In this document: positions 20,984-31,271 of the stretch, one piece after another | Numbering within the stretch: position 1 is the stretch's first letter | How the letters are laid out: each line of letters begins with the position of its first letter | Assembly (NCBI RefSeq): GCF_000314735.2 | Contig: NZ_KB375270.1 | Coordinates: 2,852,001 to 2,916,000 of the forward strand | Length of the DNA stretch: 64,000 bases | Source: Afipia felis ATCC 53690 | GTDB lineage: Bacteria > Pseudomonadota > Alphaproteobacteria > Rhizobiales > Xanthobacteraceae | Direction: 5' to 3' | The notes under the pieces: generated by a model | The model's database searches: none | The model's input: only the letters and a program-made list of their open reading frames with translations | What the model was told of the DNA's origin: nothing | Program-made: the position numbers and the translations under genes

Positions 20984-21874
20984 ATGGCCGAGGAGCGTTC
21001 GCGACTGGGTCGCGGTCTGGCAAGCCTGATCGGCGATGTCGGCGGAGAGGCCGCGCATGTCGAGCGTCCCTCCCGCACGCCGCGCAAGGTGCCGATCGAA
21101 TTCATCAAGGCCAATCCGAACAATCCGCGCCGGACGTTTTCCGATGCCGAGCTCGACGAGCTGTCGGCCTCGATCAAGCAGCACGGTGTGATCCAGCCGA
21201 TCGTCGTGCGCGCGGTGAAGGGCGCATCGGATCGGTTCGAGATCATCGCCGGCGAACGGCGCTGGCGCGCATCTCAACGCGCGGGTTTGCACGACGTGCC
21301 GATCGTCACGATCGAGGCGAATGACGGTGCCGCGCTCGAGATCGCGATCATCGAGAACGTGCAGCGTTCCGACCTCAATGCGATGGAAGAAGCGCTCGGC
21401 TATCACGCGCTCGCCACCACCTACAATCACAGCGCCGACGACATCGCCAGGCTTGTCGGCAAGAGCCGCAGCCATGTCGCCAATACGATGCGGCTGACAA
21501 AACTGCCCGAGAGCGTGCAGGCCTATATTTCCGAAGGCAAGCTGTCGGCCGGTCACGCCCGCGCTCTCATCAATGCGACGGATCCCGCCGCCGCCGCGAA
21601 GCAGGCAGTTGAGCAGGGCCTGTCGGTGCGTCAGGTCGAGGCGCTGTCGCATGAAGAAGGTGTGCCATCGCGCGGTGCGCAGAAGGCGCGCGGCAAATCC
21701 TCCGGCGGAGCGAAGAAGGATGCCGATACGCTGGCGCTGGAGAAACGCATCAGCGATGTGCTCGGCCTCAAGGTCAGCGTCGATCACCGCGATCCCGGCG
21801 GCAGTGTGCACATTGCCTATCGCGATCTCGAGCAGCTCGACGAAATCCTGCGCCGCCTCGAAGGCGGTCACTAA
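20984..21874 (+). CDS. parB: Chromosome-partitioning protein ParB (Spo0J), CTPase and parS binder
   Basis: Binds parS and spreads as a CTP-dependent clamp to build the segregation complex. It has 296 residues. The N-terminal LGRGLASLIGD motif stimulates ParA; the ParB/Srx CTP-binding motif GERRWRA is near residue 87; ENVQRSDLNAMEEALGYHAL leads into the helix-turn-helix (GKSRSHVANTMRLTKLP); the C-terminus dimerises. I chose the ATG at 20984 because GAGGGAGG precedes it; earlier in-frame starts lack such a site. A terminator follows. Confidence 0.97.
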   Translation: MAEERSRLGRGLASLIGDVGGEAAHVERPSRTPRKVPIEFIKANPNNPRRTFSDAELDELSASIKQHGVIQPIVVRAVKGASDRFEIIAGERRWRASQRAGLHDVPIVTIEANDGAALEIAIIENVQRSDLNAMEEALGYHALATTYNHSADDIARLVGKSRSHVANTMRLTKLPESVQAYISEGKLSAGHARALINATDPAAAAKQAVEQGLSVRQVEALSHEEGVPSRGAQKARGKSSGGAKKDADTLALEKRISDVLGLKVSVDHRDPGGSVHIAYRDLEQLDEILRRLEGGH

Positions 21875-21897
21875 GACCTATTCAGGACGAAAATAAG

Positions 21898-21922
21898 AAA
21901 GGCCCGGTTTCCGGGCCTTTTC
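21898..21922. terminator. Intrinsic terminator after parB
   Basis: A 10-base-pair stem, AAAGGCCCGG / CCGGGCCTTT, with a three-base loop is followed by T residues. It separates parB from the convergent glycosyltransferase gene ending at 21926. Confidence 0.9.
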
Positions 21923-21925
21923 CCG

Positions 21926-23644
21926 TTATTGCGGTGTCGCGTCCACAATTGCGGGCCGGGTAATGCGGCGGCGGTCCTTCACCACGCCGATCAGCGTATC
22001 CTCACGCATGATGGCGGCGACGGATTGACCCTTGAGCACCTCGTCGCAATTGCCGTGGGTCGGCGCGATGAAGAAATCGGCATGGGGCCAGTCGGCTGTC
22101 CAGCGCAGGCGCTGGCTCAGACCCTGTACCTTGAGCTCGCGCTCGAAGGATTTGCGTTCGCCGCAGACTCCGACGCTATAGATCGCCGGCACTGGCTTGT
22201 GGTGACCTTCGGTGCGATCGAGAAAGCGCCCCAGTTGCGCGACCGAGGCCGGCATCACCTCGACCCAGTAATCCATCACGTAGCGCCGGGCCGCGCCGTG
22301 TATCCCGCCGACCAGCCGGTTGTAATAGAGATACTCATAAGGGTGCAGCTCATAGAGTTGCCGCGCGTTCATGCCGACATCGGCGAGCACCAGCGCGAAG
22401 GCCGCCGTGGCGAAGGCGAAATGTCTGCGGCCGAATGAGCCGATCACCGCGTTGAGCGCGACGGCGGCGAGCACCGCGAGGAGTGGCACCACGAACAGGA
22501 AATGCCGCATGCCGGTGAAGGCAGGTCCGTGTCCGATCACCTGACAGGCGAGCGGGAACAACACCATGAAAATCACCATGGCGGTTTCGCGGCGCTGAGT
22601 TTGTGGAAACAGCCGCGACATGGTTTGCGGCAGCATCACGAGTGCGAGCGAGAGCGCGGCGGCGCCGAGCAGCAACAGCGGAAGGCGGATCGCGAGATAG
22701 ATCGGCACGTAAAGGCGCGGCGCGGTCGCCATTTCGTAGCGCTGGCCGTCGAGCCATGTCTGGATGTGATAGTGGAATTCCGCGAACTGAAACAAGCCGC
22801 GTACCGGATTGAGCGGCGACTGCGCCGCCCACGGCCACGCCGCGATCATGATGAGATAGGCAAGCACAAGCGCGGGCGAGAACCGCAGAATGCAGGTTCC
22901 AATGAATCGCAACGCATCGCGCATCGTTGTCGGGCGCGGGATGCGTGCGAGCACCAGCAGGCCCGCATAAACCACGAGCAGCAGCCCAAGCACCTTGATG
23001 CCGAGCGCAAGCCCGGTGAAAAGGCCGAGGCCTATCACATCACGCCAGCGCGGCCGCGGCAGGTCGCGCGCAGTGCGAATCAGGAAATAGCTCGCCGTCG
23101 TCATGGCTGCGGCGAGCGGAATATCCTTGGTGTGGTTGAACATGGTGCCGTACCACGCCCCGCAAGTCGCAAGCAGCAATGCTGCGAGGAAACCCGCGCG
23201 TGGTCCGGCGATCCGGCGCGCCAGCGCGGCTGCGGCGGCGATGCCTCCGATGCCGGCAAGGCCGGTCATCAGATGGCGCAGGTCATAGACTTCCAGCGGG
23301 ACGATCGGGCTGAGCGCCGCGGCGACGATGTCAAACAGACCGCCGTAGAGATAGAGGTTATCGAACTCAAACAGTGCGCGGTCGGTGAAGCCGCTTTTGT
23401 AGTAGTCGAGGATCAACTCGCCGTAATGATGCTGCACCCATTCGTCGTTGGTGACGGCATAGACACGGAAGGTCAGCAGCACGAGAACGAAGATTGTGGC
23501 GAGCAGCGCGAGCGTGGCGAGATCGAAGCCGTGAAGCCGGGACAGATGAAATCGAAAGAAAGACGGTTTCGCGTTCGGCGATTTGTCGGTTCGCCGCAGC
23601 AACACACCATCACTCTCTTGCCGCTCTCTATCGAGAACGGTCAT
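21926..23644 (-). CDS. GT39/ArnT-like membrane glycosyltransferase
   Basis: A 572-residue polytopic protein with about eleven hydrophobic segments and a C-terminal soluble tail. The first extracytoplasmic loop has NDEWVQHHYGELILDYYKSGF, where the acidic pair fits the catalytic region of GT39/PMT-type enzymes; LLATCGAWYGTMFNHTKDIP follows. Such enzymes use polyprenyl-phosphate sugars; the acceptor is unknown. The start is uncertain: the frame is open to a TTG at 23728, but the ATG at 23644 is the first ATG. It converges on parB. Confidence 0.72.
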   Translation of the reverse strand: MTVLDRERQESDGVLLRRTDKSPNAKPSFFRFHLSRLHGFDLATLALLATIFVLVLLTFRVYAVTNDEWVQHHYGELILDYYKSGFTDRALFEFDNLYLYGGLFDIVAAALSPIVPLEVYDLRHLMTGLAGIGGIAAAAALARRIAGPRAGFLAALLLATCGAWYGTMFNHTKDIPLAAAMTTASYFLIRTARDLPRPRWRDVIGLGLFTGLALGIKVLGLLLVVYAGLLVLARIPRPTTMRDALRFIGTCILRFSPALVLAYLIMIAAWPWAAQSPLNPVRGLFQFAEFHYHIQTWLDGQRYEMATAPRLYVPIYLAIRLPLLLLGAAALSLALVMLPQTMSRLFPQTQRRETAMVIFMVLFPLACQVIGHGPAFTGMRHFLFVVPLLAVLAAVALNAVIGSFGRRHFAFATAAFALVLADVGMNARQLYELHPYEYLYYNRLVGGIHGAARRYVMDYWVEVMPASVAQLGRFLDRTEGHHKPVPAIYSVGVCGERKSFERELKVQGLSQRLRWTADWPHADFFIAPTHGNCDEVLKGQSVAAIMREDTLIGVVKDRRRITRPAIVDATPQ

Positions 23645-23767
23645 CGACGCACACAGGCAGGCAAGGGAATCCCCGGCAGAACTGCGATCAGGCGCGCGCA
23701 GCCAATCACAGCGAGGGAACCCTGACAATTACTTTGAATGTGCTGCGCCGCACCGTGCGACGAAAGG

Positions 23768-24796
23768 TTAACCGCGCTGCCGCGCGTTGACCGCAATCGC
23801 CATCAAGGCCCGTTGGCCGATGGTGGCGGCGAGGTCGGCTTGCCGGCGCATCTCGAGCGCTGCATCCGCCAGAAGCGTGATGATCCGCAAAAGCCGTTCG
23901 GAGGAGAGGTTGCGCAGTGCCGCTTCGACTGCTGTGCGGCGCGAAAAATGCAGCCGCGGGAAGCCGCCGTCGAGCGCATCGCTTTCGCTACGGCCGTCTT
24001 CGAGCGAGAGCCGCGCCTTGTGCAGTTGCGCCGCGTGGCGCTGAGCGGAGGCGATGATCTGGCCGGGATAGGTGCCAGCCGCGATCGCCTTGGCGTAGGC
24101 GCCTTCCATCACCGCGACCCTGCCGGCGAAGGCGCCGTCGATGATCGGGTCGAGCGCGAGCGCCGAGGCATCGGTGACGATGGCCGCGACATCAGCCAGC
24201 GTCACTTCCTTCGCACCATGAGCGTAGAGCGCGAGCTTGCGCACTTCGTTGCGCGAGGCCTGGCGGTCGCCGCCGAGCAGGCTGATCAAAGCGGCGCGGG
24301 CTTCGGAAGAAATGGTCGCGCCGATGGTGCGCAATTCCTCGTCGATCAGGCGGGCGAGGTCGCGCTCGGTATCGGCGTAACAGGCGATCGCGACGGCGGT
24401 GCGGGAGCGCTCGCACGCTTTTCGCAGAGGCGCGTCGGGTCGCAATTCACCCGCCTCGATGACGATGCGGCAGTCCTTCGGCGGCATGTCGGCGAGCGTA
24501 TCGATGCCGCTGGCAAAATTGCGCGAGCCCGCGCGAATCCGGATCGCGCGCCGGCCGCCGAACAGCGGGACGGTCATCGCTTCGTCGACAAGGCGCGAGG
24601 GATCGGCGGCAAGTTCGTCGCCGTCCATCTTCACCATCGAGAATGGATCGTTGGGATCGTCCACCGCCGAGGCAAGCAACGCGTCCGCGCGCTCGCGCAC
24701 GAGGCCCGCGTCAGGCCCGTAAAGCAGGATCACCGGGCGCGCCGGGTCTGGCTTGGCGAGAAAGGAATCGATCTCTTTGCCACGCAGCGCCGTCAC
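23768..24796 (-). CDS. holA: DNA polymerase III delta subunit
   Basis: Clamp-loader subunit that opens the sliding clamp. It has 342 residues and the HolA layout: an AAA+-like N-terminal domain starting MTALRGKEIDSFLAKPDPARPVILLYGPDAGLVRE, without a working Walker A, then the helical lid and collar domain (LARLIDEELRTIGATISSEA, GGDRQASRNEVRKLALYA). The start is GTG at 24796, eight bases after the lptE stop. The order leuS-lptE-holA is widely conserved in proteobacteria. Confidence 0.95.
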   Translation of the reverse strand: MTALRGKEIDSFLAKPDPARPVILLYGPDAGLVRERADALLASAVDDPNDPFSMVKMDGDELAADPSRLVDEAMTVPLFGGRRAIRIRAGSRNFASGIDTLADMPPKDCRIVIEAGELRPDAPLRKACERSRTAVAIACYADTERDLARLIDEELRTIGATISSEARAALISLLGGDRQASRNEVRKLALYAHGAKEVTLADVAAIVTDASALALDPIIDGAFAGRVAVMEGAYAKAIAAGTYPGQIIASAQRHAAQLHKARLSLEDGRSESDALDGGFPRLHFSRRTAVEAALRNLSSERLLRIITLLADAALEMRRQADLAATIGQRALMAIAVNARQRG

Positions 24797-24804
24797 GGCC
24801 GCGG

Positions 24805-25359
24805 TTACATGTTGGAGAAGAAGAACGAGGCGAGACGGGTGGAAATGTTGTCTGCGATTTCCTTGGCCGCGCGGTCTTCGGCGTCACGCAATCCGCGCTG
24901 CTGGGCAAAGCGCTGTTCCTGTCCCGGAATGTCGTAGGACACGCGCGCGGTGGTGCGTCCGCTGATCAGCGGCTTGTTGGTCTCGATCTCGCGGAGCTCG
25001 TAGGTGGCGTCGATGCCGTAATTCTCGATATCGGGCCGCGCGGTGGTCGGATTGATGATGATCGACAGCCGCTGGGTGGAGAGCCGAAGCGTCAGCTTGT
25101 AGCGTGGTGGCAGGCCGGTGGCGGAACCATAGGCGCTGAACATCATGGCGTTGCGGATCGCGACGCCGAGACGCGCCTCGCGCGAGCCGTTGCTGACGTT
25201 GAGCGGCACGAACTCGACTTCCTGCAGCTTTTCGCGCAGGCCGGGTCCACCATTGGGGGTATGTTCCGCATACATCGGCTGGAAACAGCCGGCGGTCAGT
25301 GCCCCGAGCAGGGCAATAGCTGCAAGCCGCACGGCGATGCGGGCATTAAACCACGACAT
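24805..25359 (-). CDS. lptE: LPS-assembly lipoprotein LptE
   Basis: Outer-membrane lipoprotein that plugs LptD and helps place lipopolysaccharide in the outer leaflet. It has 184 residues. The signal peptide ends in a lipobox, LTAGC, giving Cys25 as the lipidated residue, and FQPMYAEHT follows as is usual for alphaproteobacterial LptE. The first 14 bases overlap the end of leuS, and holA follows, so the three form one operon. Confidence 0.93.
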   Translation of the reverse strand: MSWFNARIAVRLAAIALLGALTAGCFQPMYAEHTPNGGPGLREKLQEVEFVPLNVSNGSREARLGVAIRNAMMFSAYGSATGLPPRYKLTLRLSTQRLSIIINPTTARPDIENYGIDATYELREIETNKPLISGRTTARVSYDIPGQEQRFAQQRGLRDAEDRAAKEIADNISTRLASFFFSNM

Positions 25360-27967
25360 TCACGATCCTTTGCGGAACCACGATGATCTTGCGGGGGGTC
25401 GCCCCGGCAAGGGCGGTTTTTACCGCATCAAGGGCCAAAACGGCAGCCTCAATTTCCGGATTCGGCGCATTTCGGCCGACCGTGACATCGGCGCGCTTCT
25501 TGCCGTTGATCTGGACCGGCAGCGTCATGGAGTCCTCGAGCAACAGCGTCGGATCGGCTTTCGGCCAGGCCGCCTCGGAGACCAGCCCCTCGCCGCCCAT
25601 CACCTCCCAGCATTGCTCGGCGAGGTGCGGCATCATCGGCGAAATCATCCGTAGCAGGATGTCGATCGCCTCGCGGACGGCGCCGGCCCAGGCCGGGTCG
25701 GTCTTCAGCCGGGGATCGTCGATCGCCTCGGCCAGCGAGCCGACGAAGGTATAGAGCTTGGCAATGGCGGTATTGAAGCGCAGCCGCTCAATAGCCTGGG
25801 AGACGTCGGCCAGCGTGCGGTGGGCAACAGCGCGCAACGGTTTGGCATCGCCGTTGCCGCCGGAAGCGGCAGCGGCTTTCGGCAGATGCGGCGCGGCGAG
25901 ATTCACCAGACGCCACACCCGCTGCACGAAGCGGTTCGCGCCCTGCACGCCTTCCTCGCTCCAGATCACGTCGCGGTCGGGCGGCGAATCGGAGAGCATG
26001 AACCAGCGCGCGGTATCGGCGCCGTAGGTACCGATGATGTCGTCGGGGTCGATGGTGTTGCGCTTCGACTTCGACATCTTCTCGATCGAGCCGATCTCGA
26101 CCGGCGCGCCGCCATCGAGCAGCGTGGCGCGGCGGGCATCGCCCATGCCCTCGATGCTGATTTCGCTCGGTGCGGCCCAGCTTCCGTCGGCCTTCTTGTA
26201 GGTCTCGTGCACCACCATGCCCTGCGTGAACAGGCCGGCGAACGGCTCGTCGATGCCGACATGGCCGGTGGCCTTCATCGCGCGGGTGAAGAAGCGCGAA
26301 TAGAGAAGATGCAGGATCGCGTGCTCGATGCCGCCGATATATTGGTCGACCGGCATCATCTTGTCGGCGACCGCGCGCGTGGTCGGCGCGTTCTCGTTCC
26401 ACGGATCGGTGAAGCGCGCGAAGTACCATGACGAGTCGACAAACGTGTCCATCGTGTCGGTCTCGCGCCGCGCCTGGCCACCACATTGCGGGCAGGCGAC
26501 GTGCTTCCACGTCGGGTGGCGGTCGAGCGGATTGCCGGGGCGGTCGAAATTGATGTCGTCCGGCAGTTGCACCGGAAGATCCTTCACCGGCACCGGCACG
26601 ATGCCGCAGCTCTCGCAATGGATGATCGGGATCGGGCAGCCCCAATAGCGCTGGCGCGAAATGCCCCAGTCGCGCAGGCGATAGTTCACCTGACGTTTGG
26701 CGACCGTGCGGTTGCCGAGCGTCGCGGTCTCCAGCCGCTTTGCGACCTCTTCCTTCGCCGCCGCGATGGTCATGCCATCGAGGAAGCGCGAATTGATCAT
26801 GCGGCCGTCGCCGTCATAGGCGGTGTCGGTGATGACGAAGGTTTTCGGGTCCTGTCCTTCGGGACAGACCACCGGCGTGTTGCCGAGCCCGTATTTGTTG
26901 ACGAAGTCGAGGTCGCGCTGGTCGTGCGCGGGGCAGCCGAAGATCGCGCCGGTGCCGTAATCCATCAGCACGAAATTCGCGACGTACACCGGCAACTGCC
27001 AGTTCGCGTCGAACGGATGCTGTGCGCGGATGCCGGTGTCGAAGCCCATCTTCTCGGCGGTGTCGATTTCCGCCTGCGCGGTGCCGTGACGGCGGCACTC
27101 CTCGATGAAGCTTGCGAGTTCGGGATTCGATTTCGCCGCCTCGGCCGCGAGCGGATGATCCGGCGAGAGCGCTACGAATTTTGCGCCGAACAGCGTGTCG
27201 GGGCGCGTCGTGAAAATCTCAACTTCGCTTTCGCCGTTCGGAGCGGTTTTGCCGTCGAGCGCGAAACGCACCAGGAGGCCCTCGCTGCGGCCGATCCAGT
27301 TGCGCTGCATCAGCCGCACCTTGTCGGGCCAGCGGTCCAATGTGTCGAGCGCGGCGAGCAATTCTTCCGAATAGTCGCTGATCTTGAAGAACCATTGCGT
27401 CAGTTCGCGCTGCTCGACGAGTGCGCCGGACCGCCAGCCGCGGCCGTCGATCACCTGCTCGTTGGCGAGTACGGTCTGGTCGACCGGGTCCCAATTCACC
27501 TTCGACTGTTTGCGCTCGACCAGTCCCGATTTCAGGAAATCGAGAAACATCCGCTGCTGGTGCTTGTAGTATTTGGGATCGCAGGTCGCGATCTCGCGCG
27601 CCCAGTCGAGCGACAGCCCCATCGACTTGAGCTGCTTCTTCATCGTGGCGATGTTTTCGTAGGTCCATTTCGCCGGATGCGTCTTGTTCTGCATCGCGGC
27701 GTTTTCCGCCGGCATGCCGAATGCATCCCAGCCCATCGGATGCAGCACGTTGTGGCCCTTGGCGCGGCGGTAGCGCGCGACCACGTCGCCCATGGTGTAG
27801 TTGCGGACGTGGCCCATGTGGATGCGCCCCGACGGGTAGGGGAACATCTCCAGCACATAGTATTTCGGGCGAGGATCGTCGTTGCGGGAGCCGAAAACCC
27901 CTTTTTCGTCCCAGATCTGCTGCCAGCGAGGTTCGGCCTCGCGGGCGTTGTAGCGTTCAGTGCTCAT
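25346..27967 (-). CDS. leuS: Leucyl-tRNA synthetase
   Basis: Class I synthetase that charges tRNA-Leu, 873 residues. The HIGH motif appears as [19 protein letters not shown] at about 43-61; the zinc-like insert [12 protein letters not shown] and the CP1 editing domain with its Asp-rich motif ([15 protein letters not shown]) follow; the KMSKS motif is in [15 protein letters not shown] near residue 617. It is the first gene of the leftward leuS-lptE-holA operon. Confidence 0.98.
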   Translation of the reverse strand: MSTERYNAREAEPRWQQIWDEKGVFGSRNDDPRPKYYVLEMFPYPSGRIHMGHVRNYTMGDVVARYRRAKGHNVLHPMGWDAFGMPAENAAMQNKTHPAKWTYENIATMKKQLKSMGLSLDWAREIATCDPKYYKHQQRMFLDFLKSGLVERKQSKVNWDPVDQTVLANEQVIDGRGWRSGALVEQRELTQWFFKISDYSEELLAALDTLDRWPDKVRLMQRNWIGRSEGLLVRFALDGKTAPNGESEVEIFTTRPDTLFGAKFVALSPDHPLAAEAAKSNPELASFIEECRRHGTAQAEIDTAEKMGFDTGIRAQHPFDANWQLPVYVANFVLMDYGTGAIFGCPAHDQRDLDFVNKYGLGNTPVVCPEGQDPKTFVITDTAYDGDGRMINSRFLDGMTIAAAKEEVAKRLETATLGNRTVAKRQVNYRLRDWGISRQRYWGCPIPIIHCESCGIVPVPVKDLPVQLPDDINFDRPGNPLDRHPTWKHVACPQCGGQARRETDTMDTFVDSSWYFARFTDPWNENAPTTRAVADKMMPVDQYIGGIEHAILHLLYSRFFTRAMKATGHVGIDEPFAGLFTQGMVVHETYKKADGSWAAPSEISIEGMGDARRATLLDGGAPVEIGSIEKMSKSKRNTIDPDDIIGTYGADTARWFMLSDSPPDRDVIWSEEGVQGANRFVQRVWRLVNLAAPHLPKAAAASGGNGDAKPLRAVAHRTLADVSQAIERLRFNTAIAKLYTFVGSLAEAIDDPRLKTDPAWAGAVREAIDILLRMISPMMPHLAEQCWEVMGGEGLVSEAAWPKADPTLLLEDSMTLPVQINGKKRADVTVGRNAPNPEIEAAVLALDAVKTALAGATPRKIIVVPQRIVNVVV

Positions 27968-28073
27968 AAGGATAAGACGGCCTGCATCGGAGGAGAAAAG
28001 CTGACCATCTCATAAAGGGTTTCGGCGGTTGAGGAAACTGCCTCAAAGCGCGGCGCGGGGCCGCCCTGTCGGC

Positions 28074-29765
28074 TCAGCTCGCCAGAGACAGCGGCTTTTC
28101 GTCCGAGCGGATCAGGGCGTGGGCGACCACATTGTTCCGTCCGCGATGCTTGGCGACATAGAGGGCCGCGTCCGCCGCCTCGATCAGGTCCTGCACCGAG
28201 GAGGCCTGGCCCGGCGCCACGGCGGCCATGCCGGCGCTGACGGTGACCCGCTGGAAAGTGCTCGTGCTGTGCGGAACATTCAGAGCCTCGACCGCGGCGC
28301 GGACACGTTCGCCGATCTCCATTGCGGCGATGCCGTCGGTCCTGGGCAGCAGCAGGCAGAATTCCTCGCCGCCGTAGCGCGCGGCGAAGCCCGCGACCTC
28401 GCCCGCGATCGCCGCCAGCACCTCGCCGACCTGACGCAGGCACTTGTCGCCTTCGAGGTGACCATAGGTGTCGTTGAACAACTTGAAGTGATCGACATCG
28501 ATCATGATGAGCGACACCGGACCGCCGGTCTGCTCGGCCTTCTTCCATTCGAATTCGAGCCGGCTCTGCAGGCCGCGGCGGTTGGCGAGGCCGGAGATCA
28601 TGTCGACCGAGGCCATCACGCGGAGGCGGTCGTTGGTGGCGACGAGTTCGCGCTCGCGTTCGCGCAATTGCGTTGCCATGCGGCCGAAGGCCGTTGCGAG
28701 CGGTTGGAATTCGGGCGGCAGCCGGATGTCGGATTCCGGCGATGAGAGGTCGCCTTGGCCGACCCGATCGGCGAGATTTGTGATGATGCTGATAGGACGA
28801 ATGATCAGCCGTTCGCCCGCAAGCCAGCCGCCGAGCAGAGCGAACAGCACCAGCAGCCCGAGCTGCATGTAGGCGGTGTGGATGCTGCGGTCGATACTGC
28901 CGAGCATTTCGCTTTCGTTGATCGAGACGATCATGCGCGCCCGGGTGCCGTCGACGCGGGCGAAGGTGATCTCCTTCTTTCCTTCCTCGGAATGAAAGAG
29001 CAGCGATCCGGAATCCGTCGCATTGCTGTTCTCGTGATTCGTCACCGCTGTGAGCAGCTTCTGTTCCAGAAGCGGCTTGCCGATCATCTGCTCGTCTTCA
29101 AGGCGCGATGCCGCCAGGACAGTACCGTTGGTGTCGACGAGCAGGGCCGAAAGACCTTGGCGCTGGGTGCGGCGGCTCATCAATTCGGAAATCCATTTCA
29201 GGTCGATCGCGGCGATCATCACCGCATGCGCGCCGGCGAGCGAATTCGAGATTGGCAAGGCCGTCATCAGCGTCGGAAGATTGGCCGCACGACTGAAGAT
29301 GTAGTCGCTGACGATGAAGCTTTTCGCGTTCCGCGCGCGAGTGACATACTCGCGGTCGGCGAGGTTGATGCCGACGACACGATCGGAGGTCGAGCAGGAG
29401 ATGGTTCCCGAATCATCCACCACCGAAATGCTTCTGATCCAGGGCAGGTCCGAGCGCATGCTGGCGCGCAGCATCTCGCAGGCCCGTTCCGGCGTTCTCG
29501 CCGAGCCGTAGATGAAGGCCGAGGACTTCAGCACAGCCTGAACGGTGAGAATGATTTCGCGCTGCGCATCCGCGGTGTGGCGCGCGAGTTCGGTCAGTTC
29601 ATTGCTGGCGATTTTGATCTGCTGCTGGCGGCTTTCCTCAAGCAGCCGCACGCGGTCGAACATCATCGGAACGACGAGAATCAGCGCGAGCAGGATCAGG
29701 CGGGCACGGATGCCGACAAGCGTCTTTATTTTTGACGTGCCCCTGACGAAACTGGTATTTGGCAT
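28074..29765 (-). CDS. Membrane diguanylate cyclase (sensor-HAMP-GGDEF)
   Basis: Makes cyclic di-GMP from two GTP. It has 563 residues: a transmembrane segment near 20-35, a periplasmic Cache-like sensor region of about 240 residues, a second membrane segment (LGLLVLFALLGGWLAGERL), a HAMP region and a C-terminal GGDEF domain. The catalytic motif reads RYGGEEF, an active form. The product-inhibition I-site (RxxD five residues upstream) is absent; that position reads EVAG. I chose the ATG at 29765 because GGGAAGAG is just upstream. Confidence 0.9.
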   Translation of the reverse strand: MPNTSFVRGTSKIKTLVGIRARLILLALILVVPMMFDRVRLLEESRQQQIKIASNELTELARHTADAQREIILTVQAVLKSSAFIYGSARTPERACEMLRASMRSDLPWIRSISVVDDSGTISCSTSDRVVGINLADREYVTRARNAKSFIVSDYIFSRAANLPTLMTALPISNSLAGAHAVMIAAIDLKWISELMSRRTQRQGLSALLVDTNGTVLAASRLEDEQMIGKPLLEQKLLTAVTNHENSNATDSGSLLFHSEEGKKEITFARVDGTRARMIVSINESEMLGSIDRSIHTAYMQLGLLVLFALLGGWLAGERLIIRPISIITNLADRVGQGDLSSPESDIRLPPEFQPLATAFGRMATQLRERERELVATNDRLRVMASVDMISGLANRRGLQSRLEFEWKKAEQTGGPVSLIMIDVDHFKLFNDTYGHLEGDKCLRQVGEVLAAIAGEVAGFAARYGGEEFCLLLPRTDGIAAMEIGERVRAAVEALNVPHSTSTFQRVTVSAGMAAVAPGQASSVQDLIEAADAALYVAKHRGRNNVVAHALIRSDEKPLSLAS

Positions 29766-29873
29766 GCTCTTCCCTGTCCCCGGCGGAGACTCGTAGGGCA
29801 AAGGCCTCAAGAAGAGTTTTTCCGATCCGATAAAGTTTGATCTAACTTCTATCTGCCGTCGGATTTGCGAGGG

Positions 29874-30566
29874 ATGATGACCGACCGTAAAGCATCTTTG
29901 GTAACGCAGGATTCACCAAGCGGTCTCGACGCCGTCGAGCGCGAGATCGCGCGCGCCTGCGCCGATGCACGGCGCGATCGCGCGTCGGTGGAGTTGATCG
30001 CCGTCTCGAAAACCTTCGATGCTGACGCGATTTCGCCTGTCATTGCAGCGGGTCAGCGGGTGTTCGGCGAAAACCGCGTGCAGGAGGCGAAAGCGAAATG
30101 GCCGCCGCTGAAAGAGGCTGCGCCGGATCTCAAGCTGCATCTGATCGGCCCCTTGCAGTCCAACAAGGCGCGCGAGGCGGTGATGCTGTTCGACGCGATC
30201 CACTCAGTGGACCGTCCCAGCATTTGCGAAGCGTTAAGCAAGGAAATCAAATCACGGGAACGTATTCCGTTATTGTTCGTGCAAATCAACACTGGCGAGG
30301 AGCCGCAGAAGGCGGGCGTCATCCCATCGGAGGCTGATGATTTTCTCGTCGCCTGCCGCGAGCGTTACGGCCTCACCATTTCCGGCCTGATGTGCATCCC
30401 GCCGGTGGATGAAGCGCCCGCGCCGCATTTCGCGCTGACTGCGAAGATCGCGAAGCGCAACGGCTTGAAGCTTCTCTCGATGGGCATGAGCGCTGATTTT
30501 CCAATCGCGATTCAGTTCGGCGCGACCCATATCCGCGTTGGCTCCGCGATTTTCGGGAAACGATAG
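29874..30566 (+). CDS. YggS-family PLP homeostasis protein
   Basis: Pyridoxal-phosphate-binding protein of the YggS/PLPBP family, which controls vitamin B6 and amino-acid balance without known catalysis. It has 230 residues. The PLP lysine is in ELIAVSKTFDADAI near residue 40; FGENRVQEAKAKWPPL, LHLIGPLQSNKAREAV and the end GATHIRVGSAIFGKR are family signatures. Two ATGs in tandem (29874 and 29877) follow a GAGGG site, and either may be used. Confidence 0.93.
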   Translation: MMTDRKASLVTQDSPSGLDAVEREIARACADARRDRASVELIAVSKTFDADAISPVIAAGQRVFGENRVQEAKAKWPPLKEAAPDLKLHLIGPLQSNKAREAVMLFDAIHSVDRPSICEALSKEIKSRERIPLLFVQINTGEEPQKAGVIPSEADDFLVACRERYGLTISGLMCIPPVDEAPAPHFALTAKIAKRNGLKLLSMGMSADFPIAIQFGATHIRVGSAIFGKR

Positions 30567-30581
30567 ATTTTATCGGCGCAC

Positions 30582-31151
30582 TCAATCGATCACGATTCGC
30601 GTTTCCGGCCCGATCCGCGCCAGCAACCGCAGCATTGCTCCGCGCGTCATGCCCACACATCCGGCGGTTGGTGCGAAATCCTTGCGCGCCAGATGCAAAA
30701 ACACCGCGCTGCCGCGTCCCGGAATCCTCGGGCGCGTGTTGTGGTCGATCTCGATAATGAAATCGTAGAGATGATCCTCGCGCCGCAGCCGGTCGCCGGG
30801 CTCGTCGTCCCTGATTTTGATCGGCTGGTTGTAGCGGCGGTCGGCGGGATCTTCCGACCAGGCGTCGGTGGCGGTGATGCGGCGTACCGGCAATGCCGTG
30901 CGCGGCCGTGCGTGGCGATCGTCCCGCCACCACAGCCGTAGCGGGTGAAACACCCCGCGCGGCGTCCCGCCGTCGCCTTCGCGCTTGTCGGTGCGGATGC
31001 CGCCGCGCCCCAGCGCCACCGGGATGATCCGGCCGTCAAGCCGGAGCCAGCCGCGCTTGCGGTTTCCAGCGGCCGTGCGGATCATGATTTCCGCCACCGG
31101 TGCATCACGCAGGTTTGTGTGATAAGTATATGTATTGGCTCGGCTTCTCAT
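30582..31151 (-). CDS. L,D-transpeptidase-like (YkuD) domain protein
   Basis: A 189-residue protein of the YkuD superfamily, as forms 3-3 crosslinks or attaches proteins to peptidoglycan. The catalytic region is FLHLARKDFAPTAGCVGM near residue 152, with the His and the nucleophile Cys; GRGGIRTDKREGDGGTPRGVF lies earlier. I see no clear signal peptide, so it belongs to the branch whose members lack one or are annotated from the wrong start. The ATG at 31151 is used; an ATG at 31085 with a better ribosome site is a real alternative. It faces yggS. Confidence 0.82.
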   Translation of the reverse strand: MRSRANTYTYHTNLRDAPVAEIMIRTAAGNRKRGWLRLDGRIIPVALGRGGIRTDKREGDGGTPRGVFHPLRLWWRDDRHARPRTALPVRRITATDAWSEDPADRRYNQPIKIRDDEPGDRLRREDHLYDFIIEIDHNTRPRIPGRGSAVFLHLARKDFAPTAGCVGMTRGAMLRLLARIGPETRIVID

Positions 31152-31271
31152 GAATACGCCGAACTCCTATCTTGCGTCGTAAGCGTCAAATGCTATGCCG
31201 GACATCGTTTTGCCCCGGTTCAGCGTCTTTGGTCGAGATTCTTATTTCAATAATCTCAAAGGATTGGATGT

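Noticed and set aside
22502..23725. A 407-residue frame opposite the ArnT-like gene
   Set aside because: Charged, repeat-like composition mirrors the hydrophobic codons of the real membrane protein.
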